Assembly: GCA_017347485.1 (NCBI GenBank) | Contig: AP021857.1 | Span: forward strand, 372,001 to 436,000 | Source: Candidatus Desulfobacillus denitrificans | GTDB taxonomy: Bacteria; Pseudomonadota; Gammaproteobacteria; Burkholderiales; Rhodocyclaceae | Length of the DNA stretch: 64,000 bases | Reading direction: 5' to 3' | Part shown: positions 35,256 through 42,224 of the stretch, piece by piece | Layout of the letters: each line of letters starts with the position of its first letter | Numbering within the stretch: the stretch's first letter is position 1 | Position numbers and translations under genes: made by a program | The notes under the pieces: generated by a model | Seen by the model: only the letters and a program-made list of their open reading frames with translations | The model's database searches: none | Told to the model about the DNA's origin: nothing

Positions 35256-35524
35256 TGGGTTGGTTTCTGCTCGAAGCCGGTGAAGTCCCCGCTGCCGAGT
35301 TCGACCTCGACGCGGTCGACGCGCGCGCCGGGCGGACCGCGCCGCGCCCAGGCGATCATCGCCGCCACGTCCTCGGCGCCGCCAGCGATCATGGCTTCCA
35401 CGGTGCCGTCGCGGCGGTTGCGCACCCAGCCAGCGAGGCCTTCTTGCCGCGCTTGCTGGGCGAACGAAGCGCGAAAGCCGACGCCCTGCACCCGTCCGTG
35501 GATGACGAGGCGCCGACGTTCCAT
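35252..35524 (-). CDS. acyP: Acylphosphatase
   Basis: A 90-residue protein from the ATG at 35524 ([20 protein letters not shown]). The phosphate-binding GRVQGVGFR loop and the catalytic Asn region [12 protein letters not shown] are intact. It hydrolyses acyl phosphates. An upstream ATG adds 11 residues without family similarity and was not used. It overlaps oxyR (ATGA). Confidence 0.92.
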   Translation of the reverse strand: MERRRLVIHGRVQGVGFRASFAQQARQEGLAGWVRNRRDGTVEAMIAGGAEDVAAMIAWARRGPPGARVDRVEVELGSGDFTGFEQKPTQ

Positions 35525-35530
35525 TACAGC

Positions 35531-35632
35531 CCCGCGGCCGGGCCGCCCCAAGGCCAAGTAGCCAGCACACGGAGCGGGCGCAGCCCGCGAACATCCGTCA
35601 CCCCCTTCCGCGGGAAGGGAGATGGGGAGATG
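35531..35632. repeat. Roughly 110-bp intergenic element, copy 1
   Basis: Shares blocks with 42111-42215: GGGCCGCCCCAAGG, then AGCCAGCA, then CGGAG, then a small GC-rich hairpin, then CACCCCCTTC, CGGGAAGGG. It lies between acyP and metG. This copy is shorter and more diverged. Confidence 0.7.
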
Positions 35633-35636
35633 GTCG

Positions 35637-37718
35637 TCATTTCACCCGCATGCCGGGCTGCGCGCCGCTGTCGGGCGACAGCAGGAAAATGCCCGGGCCT
35701 TCGCCGGAGGCGGCCAGCACCATGCCCTCCGAGATGCCGAACTTCATCTTGCGCGGAGCGAGGTTGGCGACCATCACCGTCAGGCGGCCGGCCAGCGTCG
35801 CCGGATCGTAGGCCGACTTGATGCCGGCGAAGACGGTGCGTGTTTCCGTGCCGAGGTCGAGGGTGAGCTTGATCAGTTTCTCGGCGCCTTCGACGTGCTC
35901 GGCGTTGGCGATGCGGGCGATGCGCAGGTCGACTTTCGAAAATTCGTCGATGCTGATGTGGGACACGGCGGCCTTCTCCCCGGCATGCTGCTGGTGCTCG
36001 GCGTGGCGCTGCTGCGATTGCGGCGGCGGCGCGGCCGGCGCCAGCGATTCCTTGTTGGCTTCGAGCAGGGCGTCGATCTGCCTGCGCTCGATGCGGGTGG
36101 TGAGGTGCCTGTATTCGCCGATGCGGTGGCCGCCCGGCAGCAGCGCTTCGGCGTCCGCCCAGGTGAACGGCGCGACCTTGAGGAAGGCCTCGACGTCGGC
36201 GGCCAGCTTCGGCAGCACCGGCTTGAGGTAGATCGTCAGCAGGCGGAACAGATTGAGCGCCTCGGAGCAGACGCGGTGCAGCTCGGCGGCCGCGCCCTCC
36301 TTCTTCGCCAGTTCCCAGGGCGCATGGTCGTTCACGAACTGGTTGGCGCGGTCGGCCAGCGCCATGATTTCGCGCACGGCCTTGCCGTAGTCGCGCGCCT
36401 CGTAGTGCGCGGCGACGGCCTCGCCGGCGGCCTGGGCGTCGGACAGCAGCGTGCTCGAGGAAGGCGCCAGCGCGCCGCCGAAGCGCTTGTGGATGAAGCC
36501 GGCGCAGCGCGAGGCGATGTTGACGTACTTGCCGACGAGATCGGAATTGACGCGGGCGATGAAGTCGTCGAGGCTGAGGTCGATGTCCTCCATCGTGGCG
36601 TTCAGCTTGGCGGCGTAGTAGTAGCGCAGCCACTCCGGATTCAGCCCCTGCTGCAGGTAGCTTTCGGCGGTGATGAAGGTGCCGCGCGACTTCGACATCT
36701 TCTGGCCGTCCACGGTGAGGAAGCCGTGGGCGAACACCCCCGTCGGGATGCGGTAGCCGGCGAACTCCAGCTCCGCCGGCCAGAACAGGGCGTGGAAGTA
36801 GAGGATGTCCTTGCCGACGAAGTGGTACAGCTCGGTGCCGGCCTTGGCCGCCGCGGCCTTGTCGGTGAAGGCGGCGACGTCGATGGCGGGCGTCCTCGCC
36901 GCGAGATGCTTCAGGCTGCCGAAGTAGCCGATCGGCGCGTCCAGCCAGACGTAGAAGTACTTGCCCGGCGCATCCGGAATCTCGAAGCCGAAATACGGCG
37001 CGTCGCGCGAGATGTCCCAGTCGCTGAGCCGGTTTTCGCCCGCCTCGCCGAGCCATTCCTGCAGCTTGTTCACCGCCTCCGGCTGGGTCTTGCAGACTTC
37101 GCGCGTCGCGCGCCGCAGGAACTCCTGGCAGCGCGGGTCGGAGAGCCTGAAGAAATAGTGGTCGGAGGACTTCCTCACCGGCACCGCGCCGGAGACGGCG
37201 GAGACCGGGTTCTTCAGGTCGGTCGGCGCGTAGGCGGCGCCGCAGGCTTCGCAGGAATCGCCGTACTGGTCAGCCGCGCCGCACTTCGGGCAGTCGCCCT
37301 TGATGTAGCGGTCGGGCAGGAACATTTCCTTCACCGGATCGTAGAACTGCTCGATCGGCCGCACCTCGATCAGGCCGGCGGCCCTCAGCTTGCCGTAGAT
37401 GTCGTTGGCGAAGAAGCGCGTCTCTTCCGAGTGCGTCGAATGGTAGTTGTCGAAGGCGACGTGGAAGCCGGCGAAGTCGCGCGTATGCTCCTTGTAGACC
37501 CGGGCGATGAGCGCCTCGGGCGTGATGCCTTCCTTGTCGGCGCGCAGCATGATCGGCGTGCCGTGGGTGTCGTCGGCGCAGACGTACCAGCATTCGTGGC
37601 CGCGCATCTTCTGGAAACGCACCCAGATGTCGGTCTGGATGTACTCGACGAGGTGGCCGAGGTGGATGGCGCCGTTGGCATAGGGCAGGGCGGAGGTGAC
37701 GAGAATCTGGCGGGTCAT
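35637..37718 (-). CDS. metG: Methionyl-tRNA synthetase
   Basis: A 693-residue enzyme from the ATG at 37718 ([22 protein letters not shown]). The HIGH-type motif is HLGH, the zinc-binding knuckle [18 protein letters not shown], the KMSKS loop [12 protein letters not shown], and the C-terminal tRNA-binding domain begins [18 protein letters not shown]. It charges initiator and elongator tRNA-Met. Its start codon overlaps the stop of the upstream PIN toxin gene (ATGA), so metG translation is probably coupled to that gene. Confidence 0.97.
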   Translation of the reverse strand: MTRQILVTSALPYANGAIHLGHLVEYIQTDIWVRFQKMRGHECWYVCADDTHGTPIMLRADKEGITPEALIARVYKEHTRDFAGFHVAFDNYHSTHSEETRFFANDIYGKLRAAGLIEVRPIEQFYDPVKEMFLPDRYIKGDCPKCGAADQYGDSCEACGAAYAPTDLKNPVSAVSGAVPVRKSSDHYFFRLSDPRCQEFLRRATREVCKTQPEAVNKLQEWLGEAGENRLSDWDISRDAPYFGFEIPDAPGKYFYVWLDAPIGYFGSLKHLAARTPAIDVAAFTDKAAAAKAGTELYHFVGKDILYFHALFWPAELEFAGYRIPTGVFAHGFLTVDGQKMSKSRGTFITAESYLQQGLNPEWLRYYYAAKLNATMEDIDLSLDDFIARVNSDLVGKYVNIASRCAGFIHKRFGGALAPSSSTLLSDAQAAGEAVAAHYEARDYGKAVREIMALADRANQFVNDHAPWELAKKEGAAAELHRVCSEALNLFRLLTIYLKPVLPKLAADVEAFLKVAPFTWADAEALLPGGHRIGEYRHLTTRIERRQIDALLEANKESLAPAAPPPQSQQRHAEHQQHAGEKAAVSHISIDEFSKVDLRIARIANAEHVEGAEKLIKLTLDLGTETRTVFAGIKSAYDPATLAGRLTVMVANLAPRKMKFGISEGMVLAASGEGPGIFLLSPDSGAQPGMRVK

Positions 37719-38125
37719 CGTTGTTGCTCGAAAGGGTTGAAGACGGGCACGTCGAAGGGCGCGAAGTCGCGCACGTTGCGGGTGACCACGGTCAGCTTGT
37801 GGGCCAGCGCGCAGGCCGCGATCAGGGCGTCTTCGTAGAGCGTGGCGGATTTGCGGTGCATCAGCCTGGCCCACAGCCGGAAGGTCGCGGCGTCCATCGG
37901 CAGGATGTTGTAGGCGGTGGCGAGCTGGTCGGCCCAGTGCTCGAGCTGGGCGGCCTTGTCCGCGTCCTGCTCGCGCGTCAGCTCGATGCCGGCCTGGATC
38001 TCCCCCAGCGACAGCGCGCACAGGTGCAGGTCGGCTTCGGCGACGCTTTCCAGCCAGGCGACCACCGCCTGGTTGGGGCGGACGCGGCGCAGCTCGGAGA
38101 CGACGTTCGTGTCGAGGAGATACAT
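37715..38125 (-). CDS. vapC: PIN-domain toxin (VapC-like) overlapping metG
   Basis: A 136-residue PIN ribonuclease starting [21 protein letters not shown], with [16 protein letters not shown] and the late acids in [26 protein letters not shown]. This FitB/VapC subtype usually cleaves tRNA or rRNA. Its TGA stop overlaps the metG ATG. The antitoxin gene ends 5 bp upstream. Confidence 0.9.
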   Translation of the reverse strand: MYLLDTNVVSELRRVRPNQAVVAWLESVAEADLHLCALSLGEIQAGIELTREQDADKAAQLEHWADQLATAYNILPMDAATFRLWARLMHRKSATLYEDALIAACALAHKLTVVTRNVRDFAPFDVPVFNPFEQQR

Positions 38126-38130
38126 GTCGC

Positions 38131-38385
38131 TCAGGATGCGCTTGCCGCGCGCCGCTGCGCCTTGCCGCGCGGCGGCAGTTCGAGGTCGGCGCGGCCCTCG
38201 TCGGCGAGCAGCAGGGCCTTGAGGGAGGGGCGCGCCGCCGCGCACAGGCGCCGCCATTCGGCGATGGGCACCAGCACGGCGGTCTCCGCGCCGCGCCGCG
38301 TGACGACCTGCGGCCCTTCGCTTACGCAGGCGTCCAGCAGTTCGCTGAAATGGGCTTTCGCATCCTGTACCGGCCAGGCGCTCAT
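38131..38385 (-). CDS. Phd/YefM antitoxin paired with VapC
   Basis: An 84-residue protein ([20 protein letters not shown]) with the Phd/YefM pattern [23 protein letters not shown] and a flexible basic C-terminus. It precedes the PIN toxin by 5 bp. Direct repeats in its promoter at 38399-38420 are the probable autoregulatory site. Confidence 0.88.
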   Translation of the reverse strand: MSAWPVQDAKAHFSELLDACVSEGPQVVTRRGAETAVLVPIAEWRRLCAAARPSLKALLLADEGRADLELPPRGKAQRRAASAS

Positions 38386-38398
38386 GGCGCAACTCCAT

Positions 38399-38426
38399 CT
38401 GACTAGTTTTCTGACTAGTTAGTATA
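38399..38426 (-). promoter_or_regulatory. Promoter and operator of the phd-vapC-metG unit
   Basis: Two direct copies of CTGACTAGTT (38399-38408 and 38411-38420, 12 bp apart), each holding an ACTAGT palindrome, followed by TATACT on the minus strand (38421-38426) as -10. The expected start point falls inside the repeats, fitting antitoxin repression. Confidence 0.6.
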
Positions 38427-38460
38427 GTATCTGATGACACGGCCCGCAATGCACTTTCCC

Positions 38461-38490
38461 TTGATGGATCAGGAAAGCCTGATATATAAT
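38461..38490 (+). promoter_or_regulatory. Promoter upstream of apbC
   Basis: TTGATG (38461-38466), 18-bp spacer, TATAAT (38485-38490). Transcription would start near 38497, only about 14 bases before the terminator-like hairpin at 38511. Confidence 0.65.
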
Positions 38491-38510
38491 CCGACCAAAT
38501 TACTCAAGTA

Positions 38511-38544
38511 AGGCTGCGTTGAGATAGCGCAGCCTCGTTTTTTT
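38511..38544 (+). terminator. Terminator-like hairpin in the apbC leader
   Basis: An 8-bp perfect stem (AGGCTGCG / CGCAGCCT, 38511-38518 and 38528-38535), 9-base loop, then CG and seven T. It sits between the promoter at 38461 and the apbC start at 38567, so it would act as an attenuator or end a transcript of about 48 nt. Confidence 0.75.
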
Positions 38545-38566
38545 ACAGAACTCAGCCGAGGCTCCC

Positions 38567-39655
38567 ATGTCCGTCTCCGAACTGCAGGTACAGACCGCCC
38601 TCAAGGAAATCACCGATCCGAACACCGGCAAGGATTACGTCAGCACGCGCAGCGCCAGGAACATCAAGGTCGACGGCGCCGACGTCGCCGTCGACATCGA
38701 GCTGGGCTATCCGGCGAAGAGCCAGATCGACGCCATCCGCAAGGCCGTCATCGACAAGCTGAAGGCGATTCCCGGCGCCGGCAACGTCTCCGCCAATGTC
38801 TACAGCCGGATCGTCTCGCACAGCGTGCAGCGCGGCGTCAAGCTGATTCCCAACGTCAAGAACATCATCGCCATTTCCTCCGGCAAGGGCGGCGTCGGCA
38901 AGTCCACCACGGCCGTCAACCTCGCGCTGGCGCTGGCCGCCGAGGGCGCCAGCGTCGCCGTGCTGGACGCCGACATCTACGGCCCCTCTCAGCCGCAGAT
39001 GCTCGGCATCGCCGGCCAGCCGGAGTCGCGCGACGGCAAGTCCCTCGAGCCGATGCAGGCCCACGGCGTGCAGGCCATGTCGATCGGCTTCCTCATCGAT
39101 CCCGAAACGCCGATGGTCTGGCGCGGGCCGATGGTCACCCAGGCGCTGCAGCAGCTGCTCAACGACACGCAGTGGCGCGACGTCGACTACCTGGTCATCG
39201 ACCTGCCGCCCGGCACCGGCGACATCCAGCTCACCCTCGCCCAGCAGGTGCCGGTGACCGGCGCGGTGATCGTCACCACGCCGCAGGACATCGCCCTGCT
39301 CGATGCGAGGAAGGGCCTGAAGATGTTCGAGAAGGTCGGCATCCCCATCCTCGGCATCGTCGAGAACATGAGCATCCACATCTGCTCGAAGTGCGGCCAC
39401 GAGGAGCACATCTTCGGCACCGGCGGCGCCGAAAGAATGGGCAAGGATTACGAAGTCGAAGTGCTTGGCCACCTGCCGCTCGACATCAACATCCGCGAGC
39501 AGGCCGATTCCGGCAAGCCGACCGTGGTGGCCGACCCGGACGGCCGCATCGCCGAGATCTATCGCGGCATCGCCCGCCGCGTCGCCGTCAAGATCGCCGA
39601 GAAGGCCCGGGACATGACGGCGAAGTTCCCCAACATCGTCATCCAGAACACCTGA
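38567..39655 (+). CDS. apbC: Mrp/ApbC iron-sulfur cluster carrier ATPase
   Basis: A 362-residue protein. The N-terminal DUF59-like domain (VQTALKEITDPNTGKDYV) is followed by the deviant Walker A SSGKGGVGKSTTAVNLAL (about residue 104) and the Fe-S binding CxxC motif (HICSKCGHEEH). It carries and transfers [4Fe-4S] clusters in the cytoplasm. The gene lies downstream of a promoter-terminator leader and divergent from phd-vapC-metG. Confidence 0.95.
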   Translation: MSVSELQVQTALKEITDPNTGKDYVSTRSARNIKVDGADVAVDIELGYPAKSQIDAIRKAVIDKLKAIPGAGNVSANVYSRIVSHSVQRGVKLIPNVKNIIAISSGKGGVGKSTTAVNLALALAAEGASVAVLDADIYGPSQPQMLGIAGQPESRDGKSLEPMQAHGVQAMSIGFLIDPETPMVWRGPMVTQALQQLLNDTQWRDVDYLVIDLPPGTGDIQLTLAQQVPVTGAVIVTTPQDIALLDARKGLKMFEKVGIPILGIVENMSIHICSKCGHEEHIFGTGGAERMGKDYEVEVLGHLPLDINIREQADSGKPTVVADPDGRIAEIYRGIARRVAVKIAEKARDMTAKFPNIVIQNT

Positions 39656-39664
39656 TCGGGTTAG

Positions 39665-39695
39665 AATGCCTCCGATACGCGGTATCGGAGGCATT
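39665..39695 (+). promoter_or_regulatory. Perfect 14-bp inverted repeat masking the Uma2 ribosome site
   Basis: Arms AATGCCTCCGATAC (39665-39678) and its complement (39682-39695) around a GCG loop. The right arm contains GGAGG, 5 bases before the ATG at 39697. In RNA the hairpin would hide this ribosome site. It may also slow apbC read-through, but there is no T run. Confidence 0.7.
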
Positions 39696-39696
39696 C

Positions 39697-40287
39697 ATGG
39701 CCCTTGCCCGGCGCGACGAGCAGCATCACACCTATGCCGACTACCTCGGCTGGCCCGAGGACGTCCGCTACGAGCTGATCGACGGCATTGCCTGGCTGAT
39801 GGCGCCGGCGCCCGATCTGGCCCACCAGGATATTGCCGGGGAGATTTATTTCCAGCTCCGCCGCATGCTGGAAGGGCAGCCCTGCCGCCCCTTCATCGCC
39901 CCGGTCGACGTGCGCCTGCCGCGCGCCGGCGAGGCCGACGAGGAGATCGACACCGTCGTCCAGCCGGACGTGCTGGTGGTGTGCGATCCCGCCCGCCTGA
40001 ACCGCCGCGGCGTGCGCGGCGCGCCCGATTTCGTGGTGGAAGTGCTCTCGCCCGCCACCGCCGCCCACGACCACGTGCGCAAGCGCCGCGTGTACGAGCG
40101 CGCCGGCGTGCGCGAATACTGGCTGGTGCATCCCGTCGACCGCATGGTCACCATCTACCGCCTGGCGGGCGCCGAATACGGCAAACCGGAAGTCTGCATG
40201 CTGGCCGGCGAAACGCCGGTCGGCGTCCTGCCCGGCGTCGCCATCGCCTGGGACACCCTGGTCGGGCGCCTGCCGCCGCCGGAATAA
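39697..40287 (+). CDS. Uma2-family (DUF820) putative endonuclease
   Basis: A 196-residue protein with the restriction-like fold: YELIDGIAWLMAPAPDLAHQ, then VQPDVLVVCDPARL (Asp), DFVVEVLSPATAAHD (Glu) and EYWLVHPVDRMVTIY. Uma2 proteins are abundant in accessory regions; nuclease activity is inferred from the PD-(D/E)xK fold rather than shown. Its ATG lies just after the hairpin described at 39665. Confidence 0.85.
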   Translation: MALARRDEQHHTYADYLGWPEDVRYELIDGIAWLMAPAPDLAHQDIAGEIYFQLRRMLEGQPCRPFIAPVDVRLPRAGEADEEIDTVVQPDVLVVCDPARLNRRGVRGAPDFVVEVLSPATAAHDHVRKRRVYERAGVREYWLVHPVDRMVTIYRLAGAEYGKPEVCMLAGETPVGVLPGVAIAWDTLVGRLPPPE

Positions 40288-40325
40288 TCTCCCGTTGGCA
40301 AGCCCTTTTGTGGTCTAATTCGCAC

Positions 40326-40355
40326 GCCCCCGGCCCTGGTCGCCGGGGGCTTTCT
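40326..40355 (+). terminator. Terminator after the Uma2 gene
   Basis: Stem GCCCCCGG / CCGGGGGC (40326-40333 and 40343-40350) followed by TTTCT. It lies 26 bp upstream of dcd. Confidence 0.6.
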
Positions 40356-40380
40356 CATTGAGTCAGGGGAGCGCAACGGG

Positions 40381-42081
40381 ATGTCCATCAAGTCCGACAA
40401 GTGGATCCGCCGCATGGCGCGGGAGCACCGCATGATCGAGCCCTTCGAGCCCGGCCAGGTGCGCGAGGTCGACGGCCGCAAGATCGTCTCCTACGGCACC
40501 TCGAGCTACGGCTACGACATCCGCTGCTCGGATGAATTCAAGCTGTTCACCGACATCAACTGCACCATCGTCGACCCGAAGAACTTCGACCCGAACTCCT
40601 TCGTCGAGATCAAGAACGACTACTGCATCATCCCGCCGAATTCCTTCGCGCTGGCGCGCACCGTCGAGTATTTCCGCATCCCGAGGAATGTCCTGACGGT
40701 GTGTCTCGGCAAGAGCACGTATGCCCGCTGCTTCAGTGCCGATACCCGGGTCGCGCTGGCGGACGGAAGCGCGCCGACGCTTGAGGATATGGCCCGTCGG
40801 TCGGAGAGCGGCGAAATGTTCTGGGGCTATAGCATCGGCCCGTTCGGCCGGCTGATCGTGACCCTGCTGGATGTGCCGCGTTTTATCGGCCGCGATTCGC
40901 TGCTTGCAGTGACGCTGGACAACGGCGAAGTCATTCACTGCACACCAGACCATGAATTTCTGATGCGCGACGGGCGGCTCGTTCGGGCCCATGAACTCCG
41001 CCCCGACGACTCCCTGATGCCCTTGTACCGGCAACTGGCACGCGGCTACGAGGTGGTTTATCAACCCCTCAACGGGCATTTATATCCGACCCACCGACTT
41101 GCCGACGAATGGAACGTGCGAAACGGCGTGTATGAAGACTTGCGGGGCATGCATCGTCACCATAAGGACATGAACCGCCGCAACAACATGCCGTGGAACA
41201 TCGAAAGAATGGGCGCCACCGAACACATTCGCCTGCACAATCGGCAGAACTATGGCGAGGATTTCGATCCCGACGAGCACAGCGCCTCGATTCGCCAGGC
41301 GTTCGAGCGCCTGCGCGCGGAGCCGGGTTGGTTGGAACGCTTCCAAGATGTGCAGAAGGACCGGGCCGTCCGCTTCTGGGGCGACCCGAGTTATGCCGAT
41401 GCGCGCGCCGCCCTGCGACGCACTCATGCCGGGAATTGGACGGCGGAGCGGCGTATGCATCAGAGCGCATCCATGCTCAGGCATTATTCGAGCCAAGCCG
41501 CACGCGCCATGAGCGGAGAAATCTCGCGCAGGGCATGGTCCCGTGACGAGGGTTCGCGTCGCGCCATGCAGGCGGAAATTGCGCGGAGCATCAATCTGCG
41601 GAAGGATATCGATGCTGCGGTCGTGCGTGACGCGCTCGACCGTACAGGCTCGATTCGCGGGGCAGCCCGTTTTCTCGGCTGCGACCGCTCGGTATTCAGG
41701 CGCTTTCCGGAGGTCGTCGCGTCGTTCCATGGGCGGGGCAATGCAACGCGCAACCACAAGGTCACAGCCGTGCGCGAACTTGCCGGAGACCATGACGTGT
41801 ATTGCCTGACGGTGCCCGAAGCTGGCAATTTCGCCCTGAATGCGGGCGTTTTCGTCAAGAATTGCGGCATCATCGTAAACGTCACCCCCTTCGAGCCGGA
41901 ATGGGAGGGCTACGTGACGCTGGAGTTCTCCAACACCACCCCGCTGCCGGCGAAGATCTACGCCAACGAGGGCGTCGCCCAGGTGCTGTTCTTCGAATCC
42001 GACGAGGAATGCGAGACCTCCTACAAGGACCGCGGCGGCAAGTACCAGGGACAGGTCGGCGTCACCCTGCCGAAGATCTGA
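40381..42081 (+). CDS. dcd: dCTP deaminase precursor interrupted by an intein
   Basis: A 566-residue open frame. Residues 1-116 and 495-566 join into a 188-residue dCTP deaminase of normal length, which deaminates dCTP to dUTP for dTMP synthesis. The N-part ends CLGKSTYAR; the C-part begins [22 protein letters not shown]. In the spliced product R116 aligns with catalytic Arg115 of the Escherichia coli enzyme and E137 with catalytic Glu138. The intein (residues 117-494) therefore splits the active site, and no activity is expected before splicing. The decarboxylase gene follows 143 bp later, with the second copy of the 110-bp element between. Confidence 0.95.
   Translation: MSIKSDKWIRRMAREHRMIEPFEPGQVREVDGRKIVSYGTSSYGYDIRCSDEFKLFTDINCTIVDPKNFDPNSFVEIKNDYCIIPPNSFALARTVEYFRIPRNVLTVCLGKSTYARCFSADTRVALADGSAPTLEDMARRSESGEMFWGYSIGPFGRLIVTLLDVPRFIGRDSLLAVTLDNGEVIHCTPDHEFLMRDGRLVRAHELRPDDSLMPLYRQLARGYEVVYQPLNGHLYPTHRLADEWNVRNGVYEDLRGMHRHHKDMNRRNNMPWNIERMGATEHIRLHNRQNYGEDFDPDEHSASIRQAFERLRAEPGWLERFQDVQKDRAVRFWGDPSYADARAALRRTHAGNWTAERRMHQSASMLRHYSSQAARAMSGEISRRAWSRDEGSRRAMQAEIARSINLRKDIDAAVVRDALDRTGSIRGAARFLGCDRSVFRRFPEVVASFHGRGNATRNHKVTAVRELAGDHDVYCLTVPEAGNFALNAGVFVKNCGIIVNVTPFEPEWEGYVTLEFSNTTPLPAKIYANEGVAQVLFFESDEECETSYKDRGGKYQGQVGVTLPKI
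40729..41862 (+). mobile_element. Intein with HNH homing endonuclease inside Dcd
   Basis: A 378-residue in-frame element. Block [21 protein letters not shown], with Cys1 as nucleophile. Block [16 protein letters not shown], with the TxxH-type His. Block [21 protein letters not shown]. Block G: VFVKN, then Cys as the first C-extein residue. The penultimate residue is Lys where most inteins have His. The middle holds an HNH nuclease ([20 protein letters not shown], then EHIRLHN) and a later helix-turn-helix-like stretch ([20 protein letters not shown]) that could help recognise the homing site. The flanks rejoin perfectly. Codon use and GC look less extreme than in dcd, suggesting transfer. Confidence 0.93.
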
Positions 42082-42110
42082 TGAACCCGGGCGGCAATCG
42101 AAGGCGAGGC

Positions 42111-42215
42111 TCCGCCGCCGGGCCGCCCCAAGGCGGGGCCAGCCAGCAACCCGGAGTCCGTGCGCAGCACGGACGAACAACCGTTACCCCCTTCCTCGGG
42201 AAGGGGGGGAGGGGG
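42111..42215. repeat. Roughly 110-bp intergenic element, copy 2
   Basis: Fuller copy of the element at 35531-35632: CGCCGCCGGGCCGCCCCAAG, then CCAGCCAGCAACCCGGAG, a TCCGTGCGCAGCACGGA hairpin, CGAACAACCGTTACCCCCTT and CGGGAAGGGGGG. It occupies nearly the whole dcd-decarboxylase gap. Confidence 0.75.
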
Positions 42216-42224
42216 TAGGTTCCC

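Noticed and set aside
40732..41862. The dcd interruption as a transposon or group II intron
   Set aside because: The frame is open throughout, no intron or transposase domains are present, and protein-splicing motifs flank an HNH nuclease.
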